From Xenophilus sp. Marseille-Q4582 (GTDB lineage Bacteria; Pseudomonadota; Gammaproteobacteria; Burkholderiales; Burkholderiaceae_C), in NCBI RefSeq assembly GCF_916700565.1, contig NZ_CAKAKO010000001.1, forward strand, positions 1,096,826 to 1,160,825: DNA of 64,000 nt. Direction: 5' to 3'. The notes under the pieces are model-generated. The model was not told the origin of the DNA and ran no database searches. It worked only from the letters and a program-made list of their open reading frames with translations. A program made the translations under genes and the position numbers. This document shows, piece by piece, positions 1 through 10,518 of the stretch; within the stretch, counting starts at the first letter, position 1; the number at the start of each line of letters is the position of its first letter.

Positions 1-2761
<2,761 letters not shown>

Positions 2762-2779
2762 GGTGTGTCGGTGCCTCGT

Positions 2780-3964
2780 TCAGCGGACCTGGTTGATCAG
2801 CGTGGCGCCCTGCGTGGCCACGCGCTCGCCGGCCTTCAGGCCCGAGGTGACGGCCACGCGCACGCCGTCGAGCGGCACCACCGTGACGGTGCGCGGCGCG
2901 AAGTGCTCGGGCTGCGTCTTGACCCAGACGATGGCCTGGTTGGCGGCGTTCTTCATCACGGCCGATTGCGGCACGGCGATGGCCTGCACCGTGCTCTTGC
3001 TGTGCACCTGCACGCGCAGCGGCTGGCCCACGGCCAGCGTGGCCAGTGCGTCCGCCTGCGCCTGCGTCTGGGAGCCAAAGGCCAGCGGCAGCGCCTGTTC
3101 GCGCAGGCTGCGCGCGGCGCCGATGAAGCGCAGCGGCACGCGCGCATCGCCCACCGCGACGCTGGCACCGGCGATGTCGGCCAGCAGCGCCGGGTCGTAG
3201 GCCAGCGCCTCGATGCGCAGGCGCTGCGGGTCGACGATTTCGAAGATCACTTCACGTGCGTCCACCACCTGGCCCGCCACCACGGCGGAAGAAGCGATGA
3301 CGCCCGACACGGGCGCGACCAGCGGGTCGCGGTTGGTCAGGCCCGCGCCGATGGCCTGGGCGCGGGCGCGCGCGCTGGAGGCCTCGCTTTCGGCGGCTTC
3401 GATGTCCTTGCGCGGGATGGTGTCGCTGAGCTCGCGCAGGCGGGCCAGGCGCTTTTCCGCCAGTTGCTGGGCGGCGCGCAGCTCGGCCAGCTGGGCCGAT
3501 TGCGAGGCGCGTTCCAGCGGCGCGGCGGCCGGTTGCACCCAGGCCAGCACCTCGCCCTTGCGCACGGCCTGGCCGGGCTCGGGCAGGCCGCGTGGGCCGG
3601 CTTCCACCCGGCCGGCGATCAGCGCCTGCACGCGGCCGCCGCTTTGCGGGTCCATCACCACGCGGCCGTCCAGCTCGGTGCTGCGCGGGTGCTGGCCGCT
3701 TTCGGCCCGCACGGTGCGCACGCCCAGCTGGCGCTGCGCGGGCTTGGGCAGGAACACGCTGCCATCGGGCAGGCGCTGCGGGCCGTTGCTGCTGGCGGCG
3801 GGGGGCGCGTCGCCATGGTCATGGCCGGGGCCGGCGAAGGCGGGGGCGCCCAGCGTCAGTGCGGCGAGCAGCGCCATGTGTCGCAGGCGCGCGGCGCTGC
3901 ACTTGAGGGGGCGGGTCGATGCGGCGCGGTGCCCCTCCAGCGAGGGCAGGTTCAGGCGGTTCAT
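2780..3964 (-). CDS. RND efflux periplasmic adaptor (membrane fusion protein)
   Basis: Periplasmic adaptor linking the RND pump to the outer-membrane channel. It is 394 residues long with an N-terminal export signal ending near APAFA, followed by a metal-binding-looking GPGHDHGD stretch. The middle contains an alpha-helical hairpin rich in Ala/Arg/Glu (roughly residues 140-190) flanked by lipoyl-like halves (GRVEAGPRGLPEPG and APVSGVIASSAVV), then a beta-barrel domain. The ATG at 3964 overlaps the TGA of the preceding gene by 4 bp, which fixes the start and implies translational coupling. The C-terminal LKAGERVATQGA segment is typical of CzcB/CusB-family adaptors. Confidence 0.9.
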   Translation of the reverse strand: MNRLNLPSLEGHRAASTRPLKCSAARLRHMALLAALTLGAPAFAGPGHDHGDAPPAASSNGPQRLPDGSVFLPKPAQRQLGVRTVRAESGQHPRSTELDGRVVMDPQSGGRVQALIAGRVEAGPRGLPEPGQAVRKGEVLAWVQPAAAPLERASQSAQLAELRAAQQLAEKRLARLRELSDTIPRKDIEAAESEASSARARAQAIGAGLTNRDPLVAPVSGVIASSAVVAGQVVDAREVIFEIVDPQRLRIEALAYDPALLADIAGASVAVGDARVPLRFIGAARSLREQALPLAFGSQTQAQADALATLAVGQPLRVQVHSKSTVQAIAVPQSAVMKNAANQAIVWVKTQPEHFAPRTVTVVPLDGVRVAVTSGLKAGERVATQGATLINQVR

Positions 3965-4503
3965 GCGCGGGCTCCTTCGAGGGGGGCGTCGCGCTTGCCA
4001 CGGCCCCGGGCCAGGCCGAGCGCGGCGATCAGCGCCAGTCCGCCCACGGCCCAGGGCGCATAGCGGCGCCAAGCCGGCGCGGCGGCGGGGGCGTCGTGCA
4101 CGGCCTCATCGATGTGCAGCTCACCGGCCAGCAGGTCGGCTTCAGGGCCCACGGCCAGCGTGGCCGTGACGGGCAGCTCGCCGGCGGGCAGGGGCTGCGG
4201 CAGCGTCACTTCGTATTCGCCGGGGCCGTGCGGCTCGGCGGTGTAGCTGGCGTCGCCCAGTTGCAGTTCGATCTTGGCGTCGTTCACGGGCTCGTTGCTG
4301 GCATGGCGGTCCAGGTAGATCGCCAGGCGCTGGCCTTCGAGCACGCCGACCAGTTCGAAGGCTTCGGATTCGAGCGCGAAGCGCGGATGGGCCTGGCCGG
4401 TGGGCGCGGCGGGGCCGTCGTCGTGGCCCTCGTGGGCCTGGGCAAGCGGTGTGAGGAGCGCGCCGGACAGGGCCAGCACGCCCGCAAGGCGAAGGACATT
4501 CAT
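3961..4503 (-). CDS. His-rich periplasmic protein of the efflux operon, function unknown
   Basis: A 180-residue protein with a cleavable signal (LAGVLALSGALLTPLAQA) directly followed by HEGHDDG, a likely metal-binding N-terminus. The central part (about 40-125) looks all-beta, with alternating charged strands, and a single hydrophobic helix (WAVGGLALIAALGLA) near residue 155 is followed by basic residues, so it is probably anchored in the inner membrane with the bulk in the periplasm. It sits between the outer-membrane factor and the adaptor and overlaps the latter by 4 bp. Similar unnamed proteins accompany HME-RND operons; a role as periplasmic metal donor or buffer is inference. Confidence 0.8.
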   Translation of the reverse strand: MNVLRLAGVLALSGALLTPLAQAHEGHDDGPAAPTGQAHPRFALESEAFELVGVLEGQRLAIYLDRHASNEPVNDAKIELQLGDASYTAEPHGPGEYEVTLPQPLPAGELPVTATLAVGPEADLLAGELHIDEAVHDAPAAAPAWRRYAPWAVGGLALIAALGLARGRGKRDAPLEGARA

Positions 4504-4611
4504 GGTGTTGGCAAAAGAGGAGGAAGGCAGACAGAGGGGCGAGGCGCGTGGTGCGCGGCGGGCGGCAGGGGCGGGCGACAGGGGTAGGCGACAAAGGCAG
4601 GGGCCGCGCGG

Positions 4612-5889
4612 TCAGGGCAGCAGCCCCAGCGACTGGCGCCATTGCGAAATGGCGCTGGCCAGCTCCAGGCGCGCGGCGGCTTGCTGGCGCGCGGCCTCCG
4701 TGGCTTCGAGGTTGGTGCGCAGGCGGGTGGGCAGGTCCGACTCGCCGAGGCGGAAGGATTTTTCGATCATCTGGCGCGTCTGTTCGGCCAGACGCGCACG
4801 CTCCTCGGCCGCGGCCAGCCGCACGCGCGTGGCCGCGATGCGCATGCGCAGGCTCTGTTGTTCCGTGGCCAGGCGCAGTTGGGCCTGCTCGATCTGCGCT
4901 TCGAGTTCGAGCGCCTCGGCCTGCGCGTTGGCGACCTGCGCCTCCTGGCGCGCGGAGGCGCCGAAGGGCACGCGCAGGCCGATGTTGAGCGAGGAGCGCC
5001 CGCGCTCCTCGAAGCTGCCGCGCTCGCGCGTGGTGCCCAGCGTGAGTTCCGGGTTGCCGGCGCCCTGGCGCTGCGCGAGGGCGACGTTGGCGCGTGCCAC
5101 AGCCAGGCGCTGGGCCAGCGCGGCGCCCTGCGGGTGCGCGTCGAAGGCGGGGGCGGCCGCTTCGGTGGGCTCGGCTTCGGGCTGCAGTTGCGCGCCGTCG
5201 GGGGCGGCGACGCCGGTCAGCGCCTGCCAGCGCTGGGCGGCTTCGGCGCGCGCCTGCTGCGCTTGCGCCTGCTCGGCGCGCGCGGCGGCCACGGTGCCCT
5301 GGGCCTGCAGCAGGTCGCTGCGCGCCAGTTCGCCAGCCCGCAGGCGGCGCTCCACGTCGGCGGCCAGCTGTTCGGCGTGGCGCAGCTGCTCGGCGGCCAG
5401 CCGTTCGGCCAGGCGCGCCTGGGCCAGGGGCCACCAGGCCTCGCGCAAGCTGCCGGCCAGTTGCAGGCGCGCGAGCGCGGCGCGGCGTTCCACGCCTTCG
5501 GCTTCGGCCTCGGCCAGCGCGCGGCTGCGGCTGCGTTCGCCGGGCCGCCACAGCGGGATCGCCAGGCCGGCCTCCCATTCGCGCTGGCCTTCGTTGTCGT
5601 TGACGCGGTCGGTGGTGTGGGCCAGTTCCAGCGCCAGGGCCGAAGGCGTCCACGACGACGCCGCGCGCTGCGAGGCCTCGGCCGCGGCGCGGCGCTGGGC
5701 CAGCGCGCGGGCCTCGGGCTGGCGCTGCCAGGCGGCGTCGAAGGCGTCTTTCAGCGAGCCGGCCGGGCGGGCCGCGGGGGCCGCGGCAGGCGTGGATGGC
5801 GCGGAAGCGGGGAAAGGCTGGGCGCCCGCGGGCGCCACCGCGCCGAGGAGCGGCGCGCAGGCGAGAACGATGAGACGAAGGAGCGGCAT
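4612..5889 (-). CDS. TolC-family outer-membrane factor (CzcC/CusC-like)
   Basis: Outer-membrane channel component of the tripartite efflux system. From the ATG at 5889 it is 425 residues with a signal peptide (MPLLRLIVLACAPLLGAVAPAGA). The body shows the two long alpha-helical repeats of the TolC fold, very rich in Ala, Glu, Gln and Arg, with repeated AxAxAE...LA patterns near 150-250 and 300-400. A TTG six codons upstream (5907) is in frame but gives a poorer signal peptide, so the ATG is preferred. It is the first gene after a CusR-type operator at 5981-5998 and leads the efflux genes. Confidence 0.9.
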   Translation of the reverse strand: MPLLRLIVLACAPLLGAVAPAGAQPFPASAPSTPAAAPAARPAGSLKDAFDAAWQRQPEARALAQRRAAAEASQRAASSWTPSALALELAHTTDRVNDNEGQREWEAGLAIPLWRPGERSRSRALAEAEAEGVERRAALARLQLAGSLREAWWPLAQARLAERLAAEQLRHAEQLAADVERRLRAGELARSDLLQAQGTVAAARAEQAQAQQARAEAAQRWQALTGVAAPDGAQLQPEAEPTEAAAPAFDAHPQGAALAQRLAVARANVALAQRQGAGNPELTLGTTRERGSFEERGRSSLNIGLRVPFGASARQEAQVANAQAEALELEAQIEQAQLRLATEQQSLRMRIAATRVRLAAAEERARLAEQTRQMIEKSFRLGESDLPTRLRTNLEATEAARQQAAARLELASAISQWRQSLGLLP

Positions 5890-5980
5890 GAAGCAGGACG
5901 CCCGCAACCCCGGGCGGGCCGCATGGCTGAAACGAATGCGTTCATGCTAGGAAGGCAGCTCGCCCGCCAGATCACGCGAA

Positions 5981-5998
5981 GATTACATCTGCGTCATC
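5981..5998 (-). promoter_or_regulatory. CusR-type operator upstream of the efflux genes
   Basis: GATTACATCTGCGTCATC: an imperfect palindrome with the ATGAC-N6-GTCAT architecture of the E. coli CusR box (one arm reads TTAC). It lies about 100 bp upstream of the outer-membrane-factor ATG and overlaps the stop codon of the sensor kinase. The same motif recurs at 8156-8173 and 8731-8748. Confidence 0.65.
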
Positions 5999-7343
5999 TG
6001 GCAGAGGGGGAGGGCGCGTCCGCCGCCGGGGCCGCGAGGTGCAAGCCGATGCGCGTGAGCCCCATCGCGCTGCTGGCGAAGGTGCGCCCGTCGTGCATGC
6101 GCGCGATGGCCGCGACGATGGCCAGCCCCAGGCCGTGGTGCTGCGAGGAGCCGGTGCGCGCCGCGTCGGCACGGAAGAAGCGCTCGAAGATGCGCTCCAG
6201 CGTGCCGGGCGGAATGAGCATGCCGCGGTTCTGCACGCTGATGCTCACGCCCGCGGCGGCCTGTTCGATGGAGACCACGATGGCGCTGCCCGCTTCCGCG
6301 TGGCGGATGGCATTGCTCACCAGGTTGGAGAGGGCGCGGCGCAGCAGGCCCGTGTCCACGGCCAGCAGCGCATCGCCGCGCAGTTCCAGGGTCAGCCCCC
6401 GGTCGTCCAGATCGGGCTCGTGGAACTCGGCCACGGCCCGCACCTGTTCGGCCAGGCTGCAGGGCGCCGAGCGGCGCGCCTTGGCGCCGCGGTCGGCCTG
6501 CGAGAGAAAGAGCATGTCGGCCATGATGGCGGACATGCGCCGCACTTCCTCCAGGCAGGAGCCCAGCGCTTCGCGCAGCGCTTCCACACTGCGGCTGCGG
6601 CCCAGTTCCACTTCCACCTGCGCGATCATGTTCGACAGCGGCGTGCGCAGCTCGTGCGCCAGGTCGGCGTTGAAGGCTTCCAGCTGCGCGTAGGCGCCCT
6701 CGGCGCGCTCCAGCAGCGCATTGAACTGGTGGATCCAGGGCTGCAGCTCGTCGGCATAGGCACCCGCCACGATGCGCCGGCCCGGCTTGTCGGGGCCAAG
6801 CTCGGCGGTTTCGGCGGCCAGCAGCTTGAGCGGCGCCAGGCTGCGCCGCACCAGCCAGAAGCCGGTGAGCGACACCCCCAGCGAGCCCAGCGCGGCGGTG
6901 ACGATCAGCACATAGCCCAGGCGGCGGCGCATCACGTCGTCGCGGCCCACGTCCAGCGCCATGCGGGCTTGCAGCGGCTGGCCCTGCAGCACCAGGTCGC
7001 CCGCGGGCGCGCTGCGCCACACCCAGCGCGAGGGGCCGCTGGTCAGGGGCTGGTGCGCGTAGAAGGTCTGGCCGTTCAGCGTCAGCTCCACCGCCAGGTC
7101 CGGGTGGCTGGCGAAGATATCCTTGAGCTTGTGCTGAACGTCGCCAGTGGTGGGGCTGTGGTTGCTGTCGGTGATGGCGTGCTTCACCATCTCGTAGTGC
7201 TGGCGGTACTCGTCTTCGTGCTTGGCCTCGAAGCTCCAGCTGATGGCCGCGTAGATGCCCGCGCAGACGATGCTGAGGCCGACCAGCGTCTGCAGCGCCA
7301 GCCAGCGCGAAAGCCGGGCCTGGATGGAGCCGGGCGGCGTCAT
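5994..7343 (-). CDS. Heavy-metal sensor histidine kinase
   Basis: Membrane sensor kinase of 449 residues, partner of the response regulator at 7340-8026. Membrane helices at about 15-35 and 142-165 bracket a periplasmic domain with many histidines (H42, H49, H55, H62, H71, H80) that could bind metal. A HAMP-like linker precedes the H-box with phospho-accepting H230 ([12 protein letters not shown]), then an N-box ([14 protein letters not shown]) and a glycine-rich ATP lid ending [10 protein letters not shown]. Its ATG overlaps the regulator stop by 4 bp. Length and order match the CusS/CzcS/IrlS heavy-metal sensor group. Confidence 0.92.
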   Translation of the reverse strand: MTPPGSIQARLSRWLALQTLVGLSIVCAGIYAAISWSFEAKHEDEYRQHYEMVKHAITDSNHSPTTGDVQHKLKDIFASHPDLAVELTLNGQTFYAHQPLTSGPSRWVWRSAPAGDLVLQGQPLQARMALDVGRDDVMRRRLGYVLIVTAALGSLGVSLTGFWLVRRSLAPLKLLAAETAELGPDKPGRRIVAGAYADELQPWIHQFNALLERAEGAYAQLEAFNADLAHELRTPLSNMIAQVEVELGRSRSVEALREALGSCLEEVRRMSAIMADMLFLSQADRGAKARRSAPCSLAEQVRAVAEFHEPDLDDRGLTLELRGDALLAVDTGLLRRALSNLVSNAIRHAEAGSAIVVSIEQAAAGVSISVQNRGMLIPPGTLERIFERFFRADAARTGSSQHHGLGLAIVAAIARMHDGRTFASSAMGLTRIGLHLAAPAADAPSPSAR

Positions 7344-8026
7344 GGCGCCGCGCCGTCCCGCTGCTCCAGCACGTAGCCCATGCCGCGCACCGTGTGCAGC
7401 AGTTGGGTGTCGAAGGGATCGTCGATCTTGCTGCGCAGGCGGCGGATGGCGACTTCGACCACGTTGGTCTCGCTGTCGAAGTTCATGCCCCACACCTGGT
7501 CGGCCAGCACGGCGCGCGACAGGATCTGGCCCTGGCGGCGCAGCAGCAGCGACAGCAGCGCGAATTCCTTGGCCGTCAGGTCCAGCCGGCGGCCGGCGCG
7601 CTGGGCGCGGCGCGTCAGCGGGTCCAGCTGCAGGTCGGCCAGGGCGTAGCGCGTGACGTCCTGCAGCGGGCTGCGGCGCAGCAGGGCGCGCACGCGCGCG
7701 AGCAGTTCGGAAAAGGCGAAGGGCTTGGCCAGGTAATCGTCGGCGCCGCTTTCCAGGCCCTTGACGCGGTCTTCCACGGCGTCACGCGCGGTGAGCATGA
7801 GCACGGGCACCGGCACGCCGGCCTGGCGCAGGCCCTTCACGAAGTCGAAGCCGCCCAGGCCGGGCAGCATCACGTCGAGCACGATGGCGTCGTAGTTGCC
7901 GCTGCGCGCCATGCCGAAGCCGAGGGCGCCGTCGCGCGCCAGGTCCACGTTGAAGCCGCTTTCGCTCAGCCCCTTGCGCAGGTAGTCGCCCAGCTTCTGT
8001 TCATCTTCGACAACCAGCAGGTACAT
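7340..8026 (-). CDS. Heavy-metal response regulator, OmpR family (CusR/CzcR/IrlR-like)
   Basis: DNA-binding response regulator of 228 residues. The receiver domain has the acidic pair VVEDE, phospho-acceptor D51 (IVLDVMLPG) and the conserved lysine in DDYLAKPF. The C-terminal winged helix carries [12 protein letters not shown] and the recognition helix [17 protein letters not shown], as in the CusR/CzcR group. It starts at an ATG (MYLLVVEDE). It is followed by its kinase with a 4-bp overlap. A palindrome at 8156-8173, about 130 bp upstream of the start, suggests autoregulation, and the same motif precedes the efflux genes and the DUF4148 gene. Confidence 0.94.
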   Translation of the reverse strand: MYLLVVEDEQKLGDYLRKGLSESGFNVDLARDGALGFGMARSGNYDAIVLDVMLPGLGGFDFVKGLRQAGVPVPVLMLTARDAVEDRVKGLESGADDYLAKPFAFSELLARVRALLRRSPLQDVTRYALADLQLDPLTRRAQRAGRRLDLTAKEFALLSLLLRRQGQILSRAVLADQVWGMNFDSETNVVEVAIRRLRSKIDDPFDTQLLHTVRGMGYVLEQRDGAAP

Positions 8027-8155
8027 GGATGGGATGGTAGTGGCCGGCCCGTGCGGGCGGTCGGACGTTCAGCGGGGGCGTGGCGAGGGGGCAAGGCCCG
8101 GCGCGCCGGGCGAAGCCCACTGTAGACGGCGTGCCTGTCAGCCGGCCTGCACGAA

Positions 8156-8173
8156 GATGACAGATCCGTCATC
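8156..8173 (-). promoter_or_regulatory. CusR-type operator upstream of the response regulator
   Basis: GATGACAGATCCGTCATC, a perfect palindrome of GATGAC and GTCATC arms with 6-bp spacer (extended arms AGATGAC/GTCATCT, 8155-8174). Spacing and sequence match the ATGAC-N6-GTCAT core of the E. coli CusR box. It is the best of three copies in this neighbourhood. Confidence 0.75.
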
Positions 8174-8178
8174 TGCGG

Positions 8179-8205
8179 CACCCGCTGCACCCGCTGCACC
8201 CGCAT
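8179..8205. repeat. Three 9-bp tandem repeats (CACCCGCTG)
   Basis: CACCCGCTG occurs twice in direct tandem, followed by a third diverged unit CACCCGCAT. It lies in the non-coding space between the CusR-type box and the end of the DUF4148 gene. No function is evident. Confidence 0.5.
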
Positions 8206-8219
8206 GTGGCCCCGCCCGC

Positions 8220-8633
8220 TCAGCGCTGCGGCGGCCGGGGCGCCGGGAGCGGGGCGGCCGCAGCCTGCCGGTCCGCCGACAGGGCACGGAAGGCCTGCAG
8301 CGCCCGTTCATAGCTCGGGCCGCGGCTGTCCAGGGCGACCTCGCCGTAGGCGATCTCGCTCATGCCCGACCGCGTCCAGGCCACGGCTTCGGCATGGACC
8401 TCGGCGCGGCTCTTCTGGCCGGAGATCGCGGTCGCGCGCGGATGGCCTTCGGGGTAGCCGACCGTGGGCGCCGTGGCCCTCCATTGCCGGGTCTCGTGCT
8501 GGACCTGGGCCGTGGTGAGTTGGGTCGGCAGCGCCGACGGCCGCGGATCGCCCTCGGCGTAGTTACCGGCAAAAGCCGGGACGGTGGCCGCGGCCAGGCA
8601 AAGCGAAGAAAGTGCCAGGAAGGTCTTGCGCAT
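8220..8633 (-). CDS. DUF4148 domain protein, secreted
   Basis: A 137-residue exported protein: signal peptide MRKTFLALSSLCLAAATVPAFA, then a short charged domain with two repeated (Y)xEGxPR-type segments (NYAEGDPRPSA and GYPEGHPRATA) and QxxSRAEVHAEAVAW, the hallmark of DUF4148 proteins, which are abundant in Burkholderiales. The ATG at 8633 is chosen because AAGGA lies 6 nt upstream; another ATG at 8639 has no room for an SD. A CusR-type palindrome lies about 100 bp upstream, so it is probably metal-induced together with the efflux system. Small exported proteins of this sort are known to be metal-responsive in Cupriavidus; the biochemical role is unknown. Confidence 0.85.
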   Translation of the reverse strand: MRKTFLALSSLCLAAATVPAFAGNYAEGDPRPSALPTQLTTAQVQHETRQWRATAPTVGYPEGHPRATAISGQKSRAEVHAEAVAWTRSGMSEIAYGEVALDSRGPSYERALQAFRALSADRQAAAAPLPAPRPPQR

Positions 8634-8730
8634 GGGCATTCCTTGGAGAAGTTGAGGGAGGTGAAAGGGCAGTCGCGCTGCACCCTGGCCTTCACTCTAG
8701 GAATGCGAGCTGTCATCGAACGAACGGCGC

Positions 8731-8748
8731 GATGACGGCTGCGTCATG
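8731..8748 (-). promoter_or_regulatory. CusR-type operator upstream of the DUF4148 gene
   Basis: GATGACGGCTGCGTCATG, with ATGAC-N6-GTCAT core identical in spacing to the copies at 5981 and 8156, centred about 107 bp upstream of the DUF4148 ATG. Confidence 0.65.
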
Positions 8749-8863
8749 GACGGCAACGAATGGCATCCCGCCCTGGCGCCCGACGCCGGGTCCGGCTCGC
8801 CCCCTTGAAAACGCGGAACGGCGGATGTTTGCGGGCAAAGCGGTCCCTTCATCGGCCCCGTGA

Positions 8864-8911
8864 TTGTCAAATAAAGTAACAAGAAGAATTATTTACTTAC
8901 GTGCAAAGTAA
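8864..8911 (+). promoter_or_regulatory. AT-rich sigma70-like promoter with adjoining dyad
   Basis: TTGTCA (8864-8869), 17-bp spacer, then AATTAT (8887-8892) form a plausible -35/-10 pair. Immediately downstream TTACTT (8893-8898) and AAGTAA (8906-8911) form an inverted repeat that would sit at the transcription start, an operator-like position. The AT content contrasts sharply with the surroundings. Confidence 0.5.
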
Positions 8912-8961
8912 TAGTTTTTGAGTCACGCAAAATTCCTCGCGTCCTTGGCGCATGGAGTGAG

Positions 8962-9423
8962 ATGAATTTGGAGCAGGTGAAGCTGGTCGTGTACGTGGGC
9001 CGGAGCAAGCGTGGGAAATGGCCCCTTTCGGCCTTCGTGACGGCCGCCCGGCAGGTGGCGATGCGCGAGCCGGTTACCGGCGCCCTGCTGGACGACGGAT
9101 TGGGCATCTTCCACGTGGTCGAAGGGACCGAGGCCGCCGTGGACCGCTTCATGGCTTTCGTGCTGCTGTCCAAGCGACTGAAGGACACGCGCGTGATCTA
9201 CGAAACGCGCCGCGCCGCGCCCATGTTCGACGGCCAGCCGCTGGCCTATTGTTTCGACGCCTCGTGGCGTGAGCGCATCGCCACGTTGATTGCCGCGCAG
9301 CCGGTGGACCGGCGCGACCTGTGGCACTTCTGCACCGGGCTGGCCGAGCGCATCCAGCGCCAGGGCGGCCCCGCCGCCCCGCCGCCGCTGCGCGAAGCGC
9401 CCGCGTGGTGGAAGGGCGGATAG
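8962..9423 (+). CDS. BLUF-fold-like protein lacking flavin-site residues
   Basis: A 153-residue cytoplasmic protein. Residues 6-100 align by eye with the BLUF blue-light sensor domain: LVVYVGRS (Y11 at the BLUF tyrosine), AARxxA, VTGALL (38-43) and HVVEG (51-55) reproduce the ITGxLLY...QxLEG framework with exact spacing. The conserved glutamine is His51 and the conserved asparagine is Ala33, so normal flavin photochemistry is unlikely. The ferredoxin-like fold is probably kept for another role (inference). The C-terminal 50 residues have no recognised domain. ATG at 8962 has GGAG upstream. It has its own AT-rich promoter and no operon partner. Confidence 0.7.
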   Translation: MNLEQVKLVVYVGRSKRGKWPLSAFVTAARQVAMREPVTGALLDDGLGIFHVVEGTEAAVDRFMAFVLLSKRLKDTRVIYETRRAAPMFDGQPLAYCFDASWRERIATLIAAQPVDRRDLWHFCTGLAERIQRQGGPAAPPPLREAPAWWKGG

Positions 9424-9570
9424 CGGCCGGGACCGAGGCCCCCGCCGCCCGCTGAAGTTGCCCGGCCGGCCTTCGGTGCGCATGCCCGGCCGCTCGCAGC
9501 CCGCCCGCACGCACGCACGCATCGCCGGTGGCCCTATGCTCGGGTCTTCCTCGCTGCGCCGGCGCCTGCC

Positions 9571-10173
9571 ATGACCTGGTCCAACCTCTCGCTCTTCCTG
9601 GTGCCCTTCCTCGTCGCCGCGGCCCTGCCCGGGCCGGCCCAGGGCACTTTCGTGGCCACGGTGCTGGCGCGTGGCCGGGCGTCGGCGCTGCCCTTCGTCT
9701 CGGGCATGGTGGCGGGCAATGCCGTGTGGCTGGTGGCGGCCATCGCGGGGCTGGCCTCGCTGGCGCTGCGCTACGAGATGCTCTTCCTGACCGTGAAGTG
9801 GATCGGCGTCGCCTACCTGCTGTTCGTGGCCTGGAAGCTGTGGACGTCGCCCGTGTCGCTGGAACTGGCCGACGGCCGCAAGCCCGGCGGCTTCCTGGCC
9901 GGGGCCGCGCTGACCCTGGGCAATCCCAAGGCGGCCGTGTTCTTCGGCGCCATCCTGCCGCAGGCCTTCGATCTCACGGCGCTGTCTTTCGCGCAGGCGG
10001 CGCTGATCGTGGCGGTGGGCGTGGCCGTGGACTTTGCGGTGCAGGGCACGTACCTGCTGGCGGCCACGAAGGCGCGGCGCTTCATCACCACGCCGCGGCA
10101 CCTCAAGGCGGTGAACCGCAGCGCGGCCGTGATGATCTGCGGCTGCGCGGCGCTCATCGCGCGCCGCGGCTGA
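9571..10173 (+). CDS. LysE/RhtB-family amino-acid exporter
   Basis: A 200-residue integral membrane protein with about six helices. The N-terminal PGPAQGTFVATVLARG segment, the VSGMVAGNAVWL turn, WIGVAYLLFVAWKLW and GNPKAAVFFGAILPQ are the conserved LysE/RhtB signatures (the last normally NPK...F). Members export amino acids or homoserine lactone-like metabolites across the inner membrane. It stands alone on the plus strand, 147 bp after the BLUF-like gene, without a neighbouring LysR regulator, so its substrate cannot be inferred. Confidence 0.9.
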   Translation: MTWSNLSLFLVPFLVAAALPGPAQGTFVATVLARGRASALPFVSGMVAGNAVWLVAAIAGLASLALRYEMLFLTVKWIGVAYLLFVAWKLWTSPVSLELADGRKPGGFLAGAALTLGNPKAAVFFGAILPQAFDLTALSFAQAALIVAVGVAVDFAVQGTYLLAATKARRFITTPRHLKAVNRSAAVMICGCAALIARRG

Positions 10174-10310
10174 AGGCCGCAGGGCCGAAGCCCGGGGGCG
10201 GCGCGGCGACATGCGTCAGCCGTGGCCGACATGAAGGGTTGGCGGGAGCCGGCCGCCCGGGCGCGGCCGCTGGCCATACTGGCCCACGTGTCCGTTCCCA
10301 AGGAAGAAAA

Positions 10311-10481
10311 ATGTCCTTCGCGCTTTACATGATCGGTTTCCTGATCTTCATGGCCGGCCTCGTCTGGGGCGCCACGGTCGTGGGCGTGCCCACCGTCTAC
10401 ATCGGCATCGGTGCCCTGATCCTGCTGGGCATCGGCATCTTCAGCGCCGTGGGCCGCACGCGCAGCAAGGATCCTTCCTGA
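10311..10481 (+). CDS. Small two-helix membrane protein
   Basis: A 56-residue protein that is almost entirely membrane-embedded: helix one about residues 4-24 (LYMIGFLIFMAGLVWGATV), a short VPTVY turn, helix two 30-48, then a basic tail RTRSKDPS. AAGGAAG lies 6-7 nt before the ATG, a good ribosome binding site. Similar short proteins are common and unnamed in Comamonadaceae. No function can be assigned. Confidence 0.75.
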   Translation: MSFALYMIGFLIFMAGLVWGATVVGVPTVYIGIGALILLGIGIFSAVGRTRSKDPS

Positions 10482-10518
10482 CCCTGCGGCGCGCTGGCGC
10501 CGCGGCGCCGGGCGGGAG

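Larger units (their letters stand above)
8640..8961. other. Intergenic region of 322 bp with two divergent promoters
   Basis: No gene is seen. It contains the CusR-type box for the minus-strand DUF4148 gene (8731-8748) and, from about 8864, a markedly AT-rich stretch that provides a promoter for the plus-strand BLUF-like gene. Confidence 0.6.

Noticed and set aside
5890..5907. TTG start for the outer-membrane factor at 5907
   Set aside because: The ATG at 5889 gives a cleaner signal peptide, and no ribosome site favours the TTG.
8179..8205. 9-bp tandem repeats as a coding or CRISPR-like array
   Set aside because: Only three units, no spacers and no conserved frame; treated as a simple repeat.
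10201..10230. GACATGCGTC near 10208 as a second FNR box
   Set aside because: Only the inner three bases of each arm match (flanks are GC and AG), and there is no -10 at the right distance.
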